This document shows positions 8,489 through 17,532 of a stretch of DNA of 64,000 nt, in pieces. Position 1 is the stretch's first letter. Each line of letters opens with the position of its first letter. The DNA lies in assembly GCA_964631565.1 (NCBI GenBank), contig CAZVYJ010000008.1, positions 1-64,000 of the forward strand, in the 5' to 3' direction. The translations under genes and the position numbers were made by a program. Below the pieces are notes generated by a model that had not been told where the DNA came from, made no database searches, and saw nothing but the letters and a program-made list of their open reading frames with translations. This stretch comes from CAZVYJ01 sp964631565 (GTDB lineage Bacteria; Planctomycetota; Phycisphaerae; SM23-33).

Positions 8489-10581
8489 ACTGCGCTCCTG
8501 TTGGCGGTTCCAGCATCGTTTGCCGCCGGAATTGGCAGACAATCAATTGCACCGCAGGCTGCGTTGTAAACTTCATCAACTTCTATGACTGACATGCACG
8601 GAGTTTCGTCGCGACTGTATCCCATACTGCATTTGTCCGGAGAGCCTTCCTGGGGGCATCCGTTGCAGTCGGCGAAGTGGCATATAATCCGGCTGTTCGG
8701 CCAGCGAGGTTCGAATATCTCCACGCTTCCCGGTCCCCAGAGCACCGCCAGCGGCGTGCCGAGCGAACCGGCGAGATGCATCGGGCCGGTGTCCATGCAT
8801 ATAAGCAGATCGAGGCGTTTCATGACGGAGGCGAGTTCCTGCAGAGAAACGGTTTTCGGAAGCTCAGCCGGAGTCGTCATCAGCTCAGCGATTCGTTTTG
8901 CCGTCTCCTGTTCGTCCGGACCGGCCAGCAGAACAATACGCGCATTTCTGGTTTTTGCAAGCCTGTCGGCGACGGCGGCGAATTTTTCCTCAGGCCAGTA
9001 CCTGAAACGATATCCGCTGCCGCAATGTATCCCGACGATAGGGCGGTCATCACACAGTCGTGGCAGAATGGCGTCTGCGAGCGACTCGATTTTCGGGTCG
9101 AGCACCAGCCTGGGCAGCGATATTTTGTGCTCCGGCCTGACGCCGAGCGGGCGGAGCAGGCGGATTGTCTGGTCCGTAAGGTGCATTCGATGCGGAGCGA
9201 TCGGCATACGGAGGTTGAATTCCCATCGCCGCAGGCGGGTATCGAAACCGAGTTTATACCGGCAGTCGCATCCTTCCAGAAAAGCGATTTCCCAGCTTCT
9301 TTCGACATCCAGCAGGTCTACCACGAGGTCATAATGAGTCTGCATGAAATCCTTTCTGACGCGATTGAACTGCTTTTTATCGCTCCATTTGACGCCGACT
9401 ATCGAATCGCAGCAGCCTGCCTGGTCAATAATGAATTCCAGCCCGCGCGTAACGTAAGCGGTGATTTTCGCGGCCGGATAATGTTTTCTCAGAAGCTCTA
9501 TGGCCGGAAGCGAGCATACCAGGTCGCCGAGGCGATCCAGCCTGACTACGGCAATATTATGAATTTCACTTTGCGGCGGAGGCGTATCCAGCGGAAGAAT
9601 GCGGCTCTTGCCGTGATATCTTCCGAGGCTCACGATTTGAGCGACTCTCTCCCTGAACAGCGGGGAAACGAAAATTTTTCCTATCATATAACAGAGAGTC
9701 TTCAGCGACTTGAAGAATTTCTTGTGCCTCCATGCGTATCCCATCAGGTATAGATAGCCGGCTTTCAGCAGCCGCGGCGAGTAGCAGGCCCATGCCCGTC
9801 GGATGGCTGCTGAAGCACATTGCTGAGCTTCTTTAATCGCTTTCAATTCTTCAAGGGCGCGAGCTTTGTACACGCTGAGCAGGCCGAATTCGCCGAAATC
9901 GCGGTAATGGTCGTTCTCCGCGTCTTTGATGACTTCAAAGGCGCGGGCATATTCACGACCGCTAATCAGCAGCCTGGCGAGGAAAACAGCCGACCTGAGT
10001 CGTGCCCATGCCGGCTCGGGCAGTCCTCGCTGACGAAGATAGCATGCAATAGACTGCTGTAAGGCCCCGATAGACTCCCACGCCTGGCCAAGGTCGAACC
10101 AGAAGGCCTCATGGACAGAAAAAATTTCTTCCAGCACTTCCGAAGGCTGGGCGGCCATGTAATCCTGACAGGCATTCAGCAAAACCCAGGCGGTTGGCTG
10201 CAGGAGGTGCAGTTGATATTTTTTATTCTTGCGGCGTTTTATATTATGACTTCCAAGATATTTTGCGGTCAGGGCAACCAGGTGTCCTGTTTCATAGTTG
10301 CTGAGCGGTATGCGTTTTTCGCCGATGATAAGCAAAGATTCTTCATTTGAAGAGAATATGACCTGCAGCGTTCCTTTAGGTGCGGCGCCTTCAACATAGC
10401 GGTCCTGGAACATCGATTCACGCCACAACGCCAGCTGCATGCCGCTGGATTGCTGAAGGCCCTGCAGATGCAGTATGAAAGTGGCCCCGTCTGCCTGGAG
10501 TCGGCAAAAGACATCGAAGACATCTTCCGCATCGCGTGCGATGCGCAGCGATTCGCTTAATGTTGCTGGTTCTATCGTCAA
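8485..10581 (-). CDS. GT9 (heptosyltransferase-like) protein with long N-terminal extension
   Basis: The C-terminal ~340 residues are a glycosyltransferase family 9 domain: NIAVVRLDRLGDLVCSLPA at its start, VGIHCGSGYRFRYWPEEKFA, and LICMDTGPMHLAGSLGTP for nucleotide-sugar binding. Family members transfer heptose from ADP-heptose to LPS core. The N-terminal ~330 residues are not a GT9 part and include helical TPR-like repeats around ALQQSIACYLRQ and AFEVIKDAEN. The TTG at 10581, with GGAG 5 nt before it, is preferred over the TTG at 10632, which would lie upstream of the predicted transcript start. It is translationally coupled to the methyltransferase gene. Confidence 0.85.
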   Translation of the reverse strand: MTIEPATLSESLRIARDAEDVFDVFCRLQADGATFILHLQGLQQSSGMQLALWRESMFQDRYVEGAAPKGTLQVIFSSNEESLLIIGEKRIPLSNYETGHLVALTAKYLGSHNIKRRKNKKYQLHLLQPTAWVLLNACQDYMAAQPSEVLEEIFSVHEAFWFDLGQAWESIGALQQSIACYLRQRGLPEPAWARLRSAVFLARLLISGREYARAFEVIKDAENDHYRDFGEFGLLSVYKARALEELKAIKEAQQCASAAIRRAWACYSPRLLKAGYLYLMGYAWRHKKFFKSLKTLCYMIGKIFVSPLFRERVAQIVSLGRYHGKSRILPLDTPPPQSEIHNIAVVRLDRLGDLVCSLPAIELLRKHYPAAKITAYVTRGLEFIIDQAGCCDSIVGVKWSDKKQFNRVRKDFMQTHYDLVVDLLDVERSWEIAFLEGCDCRYKLGFDTRLRRWEFNLRMPIAPHRMHLTDQTIRLLRPLGVRPEHKISLPRLVLDPKIESLADAILPRLCDDRPIVGIHCGSGYRFRYWPEEKFAAVADRLAKTRNARIVLLAGPDEQETAKRIAELMTTPAELPKTVSLQELASVMKRLDLLICMDTGPMHLAGSLGTPLAVLWGPGSVEIFEPRWPNSRIICHFADCNGCPQEGSPDKCSMGYSRDETPCMSVIEVDEVYNAACGAIDCLPIPAANDAGTANRSAV

Positions 10582-10631
10582 TTTGACTCCATTTGAACCG
10601 CTTTGAAAAGTGACCGACCCTCGGCGGGGCA

Positions 10632-10661
10632 ATTCTAATCGACACGATCTGCTTTTATCAA
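10632..10661 (-). promoter_or_regulatory. predicted promoter of the GT9-methyltransferase-GT39 operon
   Basis: The elements are -35 TTGATA (10656-10661), an 18-nt spacer and -10 TAGAAT (10632-10637) on the minus strand. It lies in the divergent region shared with the HldE/SIS gene, whose own -10-like TATAAT is at 10718-10723 on the plus strand with no clear -35. Confidence 0.5.
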
Positions 10662-10759
10662 GCCGCGGTCTGTTCCTTAGTTAGCGAAAAATACTACTCC
10701 GATAATGCCTAAGTGCATATAATCCCTTCACCATTAAACCGTAGACGGAACGCCGACAT

Positions 10760-11824
10760 ATGAATTGCAAATACAACGTGGTTGTGTCCATGGACGAATT
10801 GGCCGGGCTTGGAGATTTTTACCGCAAACTCGGCAGGAAAATCGTCACGACCAACGGCTGTTTTGACCTGTTGCATGCCGGTCATGTCCGCATGCTTGCG
10901 CAGGCTCGAAGGCATGGCGATGTTCTTGTTGTCGGATTGAACAGCGACGAGTCCGTCAGATCGCTGAAAGGCCCCAGCCGTCCGCTGATGGATGAAAAGC
11001 AGCGAGCCGAACTGCTTTCGGCGCTGCGAATGGTTGACCATGTTGTGATTTTCGACGGCCTGCTGCCGAACGAGATGCTGGAGCTGCTTAAACCCGATGT
11101 CCACTGCAAGGCTGCCGACTACTCGCCCGAATCGCTGCCGGAAGCGGAAGTGGTTCGTCGCAACGGCGGGCGGATTGAGATTCTTCCGCTTTCCGAGGGG
11201 TTTGGCACTTCGGAACTGCTGAAACTCGCGGCGACGGCTGCCATTGCCGGCGGGAACGGGAAAAATGCCGGTGAATATCGGCAGGTGCAGGCCCGTGACG
11301 CCATATCGTGGGCAATTTCGCGAATGCTGTCGTTCGCCAATCTGCAGCGGCAGACGGCCTACAGGCTGGGCGATAAAATCGTCGAGACGGCGAAGCTCAT
11401 GGCGGACACGAACTCGCGGGGCGGCAACATATGCATATGGTTCAGCCCCGGTCTGCGTGATTGTGCAGTACATCTGGCGGCCCGCCTGAATGTATCGCTC
11501 GGCAGGGTGGGCACGGAAAGCACCGAGATTTCATCTGCGAGCATGCCGCGGTGTCCCGCCCGCGGCGACCTGCTGCTGGTTCTCGGCACGGTGGATGTGT
11601 CGAATGCCGTCATAGACATGGTTGACAATGCGATCAGGGGCGGCGTTGAACTGGTTGTGCTGGATTCCGGCGTGCTGTCTCACATGGGCAGCCTTGCAGG
11701 CGTTCATCTTGCGATGACGACGGAAGCATCAGCCGATCAGGTTAATATATTATGTCCTGTCGTAATCAACACGCTTGTTGACGTTCTAGACCATATTGCC
11801 GAAGGCGACGCCGTCGTGAAATGA
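10760..11824 (+). CDS. HldE/RfaE2-type nucleotidyltransferase fused to a SIS-like domain
   Basis: Residues 10-150 form a cytidylyltransferase-fold domain like the adenylyltransferase half of HldE, which makes ADP-D-glycero-manno-heptose. The motifs are TTNGCFDLLHAGHVRML, GLNSDESVRSLKG and GRIEILPL.EGFGTSELL. Residues 170-354 resemble a SIS fold of the GmhA type (GTVDVSNAVIDMVDNAIRGG, then VELVVLDSG). They lack the glycine-rich GNGGSA loop and the usual catalytic residues, so this half may be regulatory or structural. It lies beside a GT9 gene, which would use the product. The first domain is well supported; the activity of the second is uncertain. Confidence 0.85.
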   Translation: MNCKYNVVVSMDELAGLGDFYRKLGRKIVTTNGCFDLLHAGHVRMLAQARRHGDVLVVGLNSDESVRSLKGPSRPLMDEKQRAELLSALRMVDHVVIFDGLLPNEMLELLKPDVHCKAADYSPESLPEAEVVRRNGGRIEILPLSEGFGTSELLKLAATAAIAGGNGKNAGEYRQVQARDAISWAISRMLSFANLQRQTAYRLGDKIVETAKLMADTNSRGGNICIWFSPGLRDCAVHLAARLNVSLGRVGTESTEISSASMPRCPARGDLLLVLGTVDVSNAVIDMVDNAIRGGVELVVLDSGVLSHMGSLAGVHLAMTTEASADQVNILCPVVINTLVDVLDHIAEGDAVVK

Positions 11825-11839
11825 CGGGCCTGGGCCTGG

Positions 11840-12631
11840 TCAGGCGGTTTTCGACTGACGATTCATGTATCCGTTGCAGACTTCCGCAGAATCGCCGTCC
11901 ATTATTATTTTTCCCTTTTCCAGCCAGATTGTCCGGTCGCACATCTTTTTTATAAGGTCCAGATTGTGGCTGACGAGCACGGTAATCTTGGAGTTGCCGA
12001 CAAGTTCCATCATCCTGTTCGAGGCTTTTTTGACGAACTCCGCGTCGCCGCCGGCGAAGACCTCGTCAACCATGAGAATTTCCGGCTCGATATCGGTGGC
12101 TATGGAAAACGCCAGCCGAAGCGTCATGCCGGTTGAGTAATATTTGACCGGCGTCTCGGCGAAATCCCACAGTCCCGCGAATTCGAGTATGCCGCGAACC
12201 TTGGTTTCCATGGCCTTCGGACCGAATCCGAGCAGCGCACCGTTCAGATATATGTTCTCTATGCCCGAAAGCTCCGGGTTGAACCCTGCGCCCAGTTCGA
12301 TAAGCGGCGCGATTCGTCCTCGGACGCGTATCGTGCCGGTCGTCGGGTGGTATATCCCGCAGATAAGTTTCAGCAGCGTGCTCTTGCCTGCTCCGTTGGG
12401 GCCTATTATTCCAAGCCGCTGGCCGTGCTCGATTTTCAGATTGATGTCCTGGAACAGCCAGAAGTCACTGTGGCTGCTGTACGACCGGCGCAGGAGCGTG
12501 TTGAGAATCGTCTGCTTGATTGACGGATATCTGTCCCCGTACTTGCGGAAGCGCAGGGAAGCACTGCTTATTTCGATTTCGGCGTATCGGCCGTCGCCGT
12601 TGTTACAGTTTGAATATGAAGTCACGCTCAT
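11840..12631 (-). CDS. ABC transporter ATP-binding protein, O-antigen/teichoic acid export type (Wzt-like)
   Basis: This is the nucleotide-binding subunit of a polysaccharide exporter. Visible are Walker A GPNGAGKST, the Q-loop region, the signature-like KYYSTGMTLRLAFS typical of Wzt/TagH, Walker B EILMVDEVFAGGD and the switch VLVSHN. There is no C-terminal carbohydrate-binding extension, so chain-end recognition would need another protein. The ATG at 12631 overlaps the permease gene by about 29 bp, and no strong ribosome site precedes it. With the permease it exports a polymer assembled on a lipid carrier to the periplasm. Confidence 0.92.
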   Translation of the reverse strand: MSVTSYSNCNNGDGRYAEIEISSASLRFRKYGDRYPSIKQTILNTLLRRSYSSHSDFWLFQDINLKIEHGQRLGIIGPNGAGKSTLLKLICGIYHPTTGTIRVRGRIAPLIELGAGFNPELSGIENIYLNGALLGFGPKAMETKVRGILEFAGLWDFAETPVKYYSTGMTLRLAFSIATDIEPEILMVDEVFAGGDAEFVKKASNRMMELVGNSKITVLVSHNLDLIKKMCDRTIWLEKGKIIMDGDSAEVCNGYMNRQSKTA

Positions 12632-13490
12632 TTGCCTTGTAAGCAATATAACCAACCGCAAGAATGATAAATGAGGCCGCCGCAGCCGACACATATGCCG
12701 GCCATTCAGGCCACTGCCCACGATAAAACGCGCACTGGAAAAACGCCAGGATGTGCGTCATGGGGTTCAGTTTCATTATCCACTGGTGCCGCCCGATCAT
12801 CTGCGGTTCGTACATTATCGGGCACAGGAAATAATATATCTGCAGAAGCACGGTTATGATGTGCTCGAAGTCCCGGAATTTTGTTTCGAGCGTCATGCCT
12901 ATCAGAGTCACGCCGAGCGTGAAGGCCATCAGAAAAACAAAACCCAGCGGAAGGAGAACCAGCTGAATGTAAAGCGGCGCTCCGATGAACTGTAAAATTA
13001 TGAAAAGGGCGACCATGGCGAAGCACATGTTCACGCCCGCGACCATCACTTCGGAGAGGGGGAATATCAGTTTCTGGACGGAAACTTTTTTTATAAGCCC
13101 TTCGTTGGACAGCAGGCTTTTGCTTCCGCAGGCGACCGACCCGGCGAAAAACTGCCACGGAATAAGCCCGCTGAAAAGGAACACTGCGTAGTCCGCCAGA
13201 TTGATCTTCATTATCTGGCTCCATACGAGGGCCAGGACGGTCATCATCAGCATCGGGTTCAGCAGCGTCCACAGGAACCCCAGCGCGCTGCGCTGGTAGC
13301 GGACCTTTATCTGCCCCAGCACAAGGTTCCGCAGGACGAAGCGGAACCTCTGCAGGTCCCTGATGTCCGCTGCGACAGCTTTGACTATGCGGAAAGGCGA
13401 CAATCGCTGGATCAGCGTTGTCCTTTCCGCTGTAACAATTGTTTCCAGGAAATCCGTACCCGGCATCTGCCTGTTTCTCCGACTCGGCAT
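12603..13490 (-). CDS. ABC-2 type polysaccharide export permease (Wzm-like)
   Basis: An integral membrane subunit with six predicted helices after a cytoplasmic N-terminus. The block LRNLVLGQIKVRYQRSALGFLWTLLNP is the classic Wzm/TagG amphipathic entry motif, shown here only for family recognition. It pairs with the Wzt-like ATPase immediately downstream. The ATG at 13490 is chosen because the predicted promoter's -35 overlaps the more upstream TTG. An ATG at 13466 with GGAG 10 nt before it is also possible. Confidence 0.92.
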   Translation of the reverse strand: MPSRRNRQMPGTDFLETIVTAERTTLIQRLSPFRIVKAVAADIRDLQRFRFVLRNLVLGQIKVRYQRSALGFLWTLLNPMLMMTVLALVWSQIMKINLADYAVFLFSGLIPWQFFAGSVACGSKSLLSNEGLIKKVSVQKLIFPLSEVMVAGVNMCFAMVALFIILQFIGAPLYIQLVLLPLGFVFLMAFTLGVTLIGMTLETKFRDFEHIITVLLQIYYFLCPIMYEPQMIGRHQWIMKLNPMTHILAFFQCAFYRGQWPEWPAYVSAAAASFIILAVGYIAYKANERDFIFKL

Positions 13491-13508
13491 TTTTATGGAA
13501 CTGGTGTC

Positions 13509-13538
13509 AGTGTAAGAACACCTTTGCGGAAAGGTCAA
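13509..13538 (-). promoter_or_regulatory. predicted promoter of the Wzm/Wzt operon
   Basis: The elements are -35 TTGACC (13533-13538), an 18-nt spacer and -10 TACACT (13509-13514) on the minus strand, about 20 bp before the ATG at 13490. Confidence 0.5.
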
Positions 13539-13622
13539 TATTCGTTCCGATGTTATTTGTAAAGTCTGTCTGTTCCACGAGGGTGCACATGGGCAGGACA
13601 GGCCGTGATTGTACTGTCCTTG

Positions 13623-14801
13623 TCAGCTTTTTTGCATGACTGCAGCAATTGCCTCTTTGTGCTTTGCCGCGGCGAGAGACCACGAAAATTCCGCCGCTCT
13701 TGCCCGACCGGCCCGGCCGGCCGCCAGCCGCCAGTCCGCGTCGGATATCGACCGCAGCATCGCTTTCCGCCACCCGTCCGTGTCCGTTGGCGGCAGGTTT
13801 ACCGCGGCGTCCGCACCGACCTCGCGGAAGGCCGGTATGTCGGAGCAGATAACCGCCGTGCCGCAGGCCATGGCCTCGAGAACAGGCAGTCCGAATCCTT
13901 CATAATAAGACGGCGCAAGCAGCGCATCGGCGCCGGCAAGCAGCACCGCGAGCTGGCCGTCGCTTGCATAGCCCGTGGTAAGCGCTTCGCCGGCGATGGG
14001 GTGCTGAATCAGGCTTCGCCAGAAATCGGGCCGTCCCCAGCCTATCGGTCCGGCAAGCACGAGTTTTACTTCGTTTCGGACATCGACAGGCAGCGACGAA
14101 TACGCGTCGAGAATGGTAGAGATATTTTTTCTAGGCTCGATAGCGCCTACATGCAGCAGGTATCGCTGCGGCAGGTGGGCCGACTTCTTTACACCGGCGA
14201 TTTTGTCCGACGTCGGGAAAGGCAGCGGGCGTGCAGCCAGCGGAATCACGCAAATCTTTTCCGCCGGAATGCCCCATGTCTCCTGCATTCTCTCGCCGGT
14301 GAACTCAGATACGGCGATGAAGCGGCTGGTGGCCGCCAGCGATTCTGCCAGGTCCGCCTCCCACTGTTTGACGCGGTCCGGCGGGTGCCACTCGGGGTGC
14401 TCGACGACCGAGAGGTCGTGAATGGTTGTCACTGTCGGACAGCCGCAATCTATCGCCAGGTAATTTGGTTCGAAGCAGGCAGAGTATTTTCCTCGTCGCA
14501 TGGTTCTCCGGAACGTCCACGCGTACATTTTCTGAATTCGCCTGCGGGACCAGTTGGGCAGTCTCACGGCCAGTCTTGCCGGCTGGCCGGCTGCACTAAG
14601 AGGCCTGAGCGTAATCGGGCGGGGATCGGAACTGTGCATCTCCGTCAGATTTTTGCCGCTCTTGTCCATGTACATCGAACAGAACCCCACCGGCGATATA
14701 TCCGCCTCGCCCGGCCAGTTGGCGAGTATGTTCCGCAGGTAAACCGACACGCCGGTTCCGCCGCGATAAAGGCATCTGTCATTGACGAGAAATTCACGCA
14801 T
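13623..14801 (-). CDS. glycosyltransferase family 4 protein
   Basis: A 392-residue GT-B retaining glycosyltransferase. The C-terminal donor-binding half shows HVGAIEPRKNISTIL, LLAPSYYEGFGLPVLEAMACG and CSDIPAFREVG, with the EX7E-type glutamates of the family. The N-terminus has the glycine-rich YRGGTGVSVYLRNIL acceptor motif. There is no membrane segment, so it is cytoplasmic or peripheral. It lies upstream of and in line with the Wzm/Wzt genes, so it probably adds a sugar to the exported chain. The sugar is not deducible. Confidence 0.93.
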   Translation of the reverse strand: MREFLVNDRCLYRGGTGVSVYLRNILANWPGEADISPVGFCSMYMDKSGKNLTEMHSSDPRPITLRPLSAAGQPARLAVRLPNWSRRRIQKMYAWTFRRTMRRGKYSACFEPNYLAIDCGCPTVTTIHDLSVVEHPEWHPPDRVKQWEADLAESLAATSRFIAVSEFTGERMQETWGIPAEKICVIPLAARPLPFPTSDKIAGVKKSAHLPQRYLLHVGAIEPRKNISTILDAYSSLPVDVRNEVKLVLAGPIGWGRPDFWRSLIQHPIAGEALTTGYASDGQLAVLLAGADALLAPSYYEGFGLPVLEAMACGTAVICSDIPAFREVGADAAVNLPPTDTDGWRKAMLRSISDADWRLAAGRAGRARAAEFSWSLAAAKHKEAIAAVMQKS

Positions 14802-14828
14802 TGTTTTTCAAAACCACCCGGCTGGATA

Positions 14829-15947
14829 TCAGATATTTTTGCCGCTTATGAGTGCAGCAGTGAACTTGCCGAGGATGTTCTGGTTCGCGAACAGCAGCGG
14901 CAGCAGCATTTGCAGCGATGTGCTCGGCGGACGAAGATAATTTGCGAGCGACTTGCGCCAGTGCGTTTTGAACTTCATCAGGATTTCCTGCAGTTTCACG
15001 CCGGCGAGGGCTTCTTCGGTGACTTCCGCGCCAAGCAGGGCCGACCGCACGCTTGGCATGAGAGTGTGTCCGGTTACGCTTTCAGCGAATCCGCCTGCGG
15101 TTCCCACCAGCAGACATCTTTTGGCGACGTGGGTTTCCATGTCCAGCGCCGCCCCGGCCGGCGGATGCCACACCGCGCCTTTCGCCCGGCCCAGCGGCAG
15201 GTTAGCCGGAAGCAACTCCGCCTGCTGGAGGCCGGCCAACATTGCGGACAGCCTGTCGCCTTGTGTGCCCGATGACGGCGACGATGAAACTATCCGCACG
15301 TGAATCACGGACCCGGCTACGAAAAATATGCCTATCTCCGTCCGCTCGGGACATTCGACGACGTGCATGCTGCCGGCGATTTTTCTTGTCGCCTTGCCGG
15401 CGGGAATGGGGATGTCAAGGCCGGCGGCCACGATTTCGTCCTGTGCCACCGTCCGAATCGGCAGGGCGAGGGCGTTCAGAACCGCGGCGGGCTGGCCCTG
15501 GGCTATTATCAGCAGCCGAGATTGTATTGGATTACTGTTGAACAGGCGGACGCCTTCCTCCTCGATGTGTATCTCCGGGAAGTGCTTGGCATGACGAAAT
15601 TCGACTTTGGCTTTTTGGGCCGCAGCCCGCATCGCCGAGCGCAGTTCGTCCGAACGGACAAAATACCCCAGTGTCGAGCGTGATTTGTATTCTATGTGCT
15701 TGCTGAAGTCGGCATTGTGGTAGCAGACGCTGTGGAACTCGGACGCCCCTGATGCCTTTATCAGGGATTTCGGCAAATCCCGCTGCTTGAAGAAGTCGCC
15801 CGGCGCCCATTCCGCTATCGGGCTTTCCGAAGTTTCGCTGGGGCAGTCCACCAGCGCAACACTGAGGCCTCGGCTCGCCAGTCGGTGCGCCGCGGCGCAA
15901 CCGGCCGGATTGGCGCCTATAACTGCGACGTCATATATCTTTGACAT
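14829..15947 (-). CDS. FAD-dependent oxidoreductase, geranylgeranyl-reductase-like
   Basis: The N-terminus YDVAVIGANPAGCAAAHRLA is a variant dinucleotide-binding motif with Asn in place of the middle Gly, followed by the acidic LVD that ends the second strand. A later block, LLVGTAGGFAESVTGHTLM, is the second FAD contact seen in the geranylgeranyl reductase and flavin monooxygenase superfamily. The protein is about 372 residues. The ATG at 15947 gives the right N-terminus. It is 27 bp upstream of the GT4 gene, so probably the first gene of that operon. The substrate could be an isoprenoid lipid carrier, which is inference only. Confidence 0.8.
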   Translation of the reverse strand: MSKIYDVAVIGANPAGCAAAHRLASRGLSVALVDCPSETSESPIAEWAPGDFFKQRDLPKSLIKASGASEFHSVCYHNADFSKHIEYKSRSTLGYFVRSDELRSAMRAAAQKAKVEFRHAKHFPEIHIEEEGVRLFNSNPIQSRLLIIAQGQPAAVLNALALPIRTVAQDEIVAAGLDIPIPAGKATRKIAGSMHVVECPERTEIGIFFVAGSVIHVRIVSSSPSSGTQGDRLSAMLAGLQQAELLPANLPLGRAKGAVWHPPAGAALDMETHVAKRCLLVGTAGGFAESVTGHTLMPSVRSALLGAEVTEEALAGVKLQEILMKFKTHWRKSLANYLRPPSTSLQMLLPLLFANQNILGKFTAALISGKNI

Positions 15948-16091
15948 GGGCGATAGGCTAACTGGGCATGGCTGCTTTGGCAAGTGCGACAGCAGGGCAT
16001 TATATGCCCTGGTGCAAAATATGAACAAAGGTGTAAAAATGTGAAAAAAATTCATCTTGTTATCCCGCCTGCCTGTGGGTAAAAAAATGCC

Positions 16092-16496
16092 ATGAAGATC
16101 AAGATTGCATTATCGGTGCTGCTGACCACGACGCTGCTTGCCGGCTGCGTCGAAAGGAAGATGACAATAACCTCCGAGCCGTCGGGAGCGCTGGTAATCA
16201 TATCCGACAAGGAAATCGGCCGAACGCCGCTGACTCATCGCTTCACGTGGTACGGCGATTACGACGTGATACTCCGTATGGAAGGGTATGACACGCTGAA
16301 GACGCACGCACGCCTTACACCGCCGGCCTATGAGATTCCGCCGTTCGACCTGCTCAGCGCCATCGTGCCGTGGACCTATCACGATGAGCGATATCTGCAT
16401 TTCAAAATGGAAAAACTGACGCTGCCGACCGAGGCGGAGCTTATCAAAAGGGCGGATGAAATGCAGAAGGAAACGCTCGAACCGGTGGAACGCTGA
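16092..16496 (+). CDS. PEGA-domain lipoprotein
   Basis: A 134-residue protein with a short signal peptide and lipobox LLAGC (Cys18), so lipid-anchored. The mature part begins with a PEGA domain: MTITSEPSGALVIISDKEIGRTPLTHRF, quoted only to show the family pattern of SxPxGAxVxIxxxxxGxTP. The C-terminal 50 residues are charged and helical. PEGA domains are common in surface lipoproteins and their ligands are mostly unknown. It is divergent from the flavoprotein gene across a short gap. Confidence 0.85.
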   Translation: MKIKIALSVLLTTTLLAGCVERKMTITSEPSGALVIISDKEIGRTPLTHRFTWYGDYDVILRMEGYDTLKTHARLTPPAYEIPPFDLLSAIVPWTYHDERYLHFKMEKLTLPTEAELIKRADEMQKETLEPVER

Positions 16497-16540
16497 AAAA
16501 AGCGTTTGTCGTCGTCTCGGCGGGGGTTCTTCTGTTTAAT

Positions 16541-17398
16541 TTACTGCCACCCCATTTTCTGAAGCATCTCCATAAATGCCGCTGATACCGGTATCTGTTC
16601 CGGCTGCACCCTAGTAATGGACACCCGTGTAAATGTTATCCCATGATCCGGCAGGTCTATCTGTTTGATTTCGCCGTCGCTATCAAGGTGATATATCTGG
16701 GTTAATCCGCCGAGCATTGAACTTCTGGTCCGTATAGTGTTCTTATCAAGCGGTTCTATGGTCAGGTCGGTGAATTGAACATTGTTTCCGATGAAAATAC
16801 TGTCATCAACGGCCATACAGAAGCCTGCCGATTCACCGCTTTTAGCCACAAGTCGGAGTACAGGCAGCATGGCTCCGTCCGGGATATAGTTTGCGGGGAT
16901 ATCTGCGGTTCCTGACAGCGGCTTCCACATGCCGTGGATTTTCTGATGACTGGTGACGGAAGATTTTCCGTCCTTGAGTATTATTTCGGTCCGGAGCTGG
17001 TTGGTCCGTCCCTGGTAATAGCACTCGCTCAGGTCGTCGGCCAGTCCGCAGGTGCTTTCAACATCATTTCGCCCCTCATTTGTCAGGCGCGTTTCTTCTG
17101 TTTCGCTCAGAAACCGGCCGTCTCTGAACCATCGGAATTCCGTACGTTCTCCTATTATTTTGCCCTCGTGGTTACGGGCAATAAAGACGGCCTGCATGAA
17201 CTGCGTGTCCATCTGTTCTGACAGGTTTTTGCTGCGGAGGGTTTTGATGATTTCCTCGCCTCGCCCTCTCGGCAGCGTGGTTTTTACCGTTATCAGCCAG
17301 TAAACGCCTCCGACACTCAGAAGGAGAATTACGAACATTACGACAGCAATAACTGCGGGCCTTCCGTGCGGGGACTCTATTTTGAAATTGTTTGTCAT
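16541..17398 (-). CDS. membrane-anchored protein of unknown function
   Basis: A 285-residue protein with one N-terminal membrane helix (about residues 14-36) and the rest predicted outside the cytoplasm. The soluble part alternates short beta-like segments, for example TEFRWFRDGRFLSETEE and IHGMWKPLSGTADIPANYIPDG. It resembles planctomycete exported proteins of unknown role. It contains three cysteines. It lies between the PEGA lipoprotein (convergent) and lnt (divergent), and no function can be assigned. Confidence 0.8.
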   Translation of the reverse strand: MTNNFKIESPHGRPAVIAVVMFVILLLSVGGVYWLITVKTTLPRGRGEEIIKTLRSKNLSEQMDTQFMQAVFIARNHEGKIIGERTEFRWFRDGRFLSETEETRLTNEGRNDVESTCGLADDLSECYYQGRTNQLRTEIILKDGKSSVTSHQKIHGMWKPLSGTADIPANYIPDGAMLPVLRLVAKSGESAGFCMAVDDSIFIGNNVQFTDLTIEPLDKNTIRTRSSMLGGLTQIYHLDSDGEIKQIDLPDHGITFTRVSITRVQPEQIPVSAAFMEMLQKMGWQ

Positions 17399-17532
17399 AC
17401 AGGCATGTTAATCGTCATGAAGGCTTGATGTAAAGGGTTACGCTTGACGCTTATATACGGCATAGGTCACAATAAGACGAAATCGTAGCCGGCAGAGACG
17501 ATCAGGCTGCAGCGTTACAGGAGTAATCGCTT

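Noticed and set aside
5153..8569. Very long plus-strand reading frame opposite the GT39 and methyltransferase genes
   Set aside because: It is the antisense shadow of genes with clear motifs, has low-complexity composition, no family and no ribosome site.
13605..15275. Long plus-strand frame opposite the GT4 and flavoprotein genes
   Set aside because: It is a shadow of two well-supported minus-strand genes. High GC third positions generate such frames.
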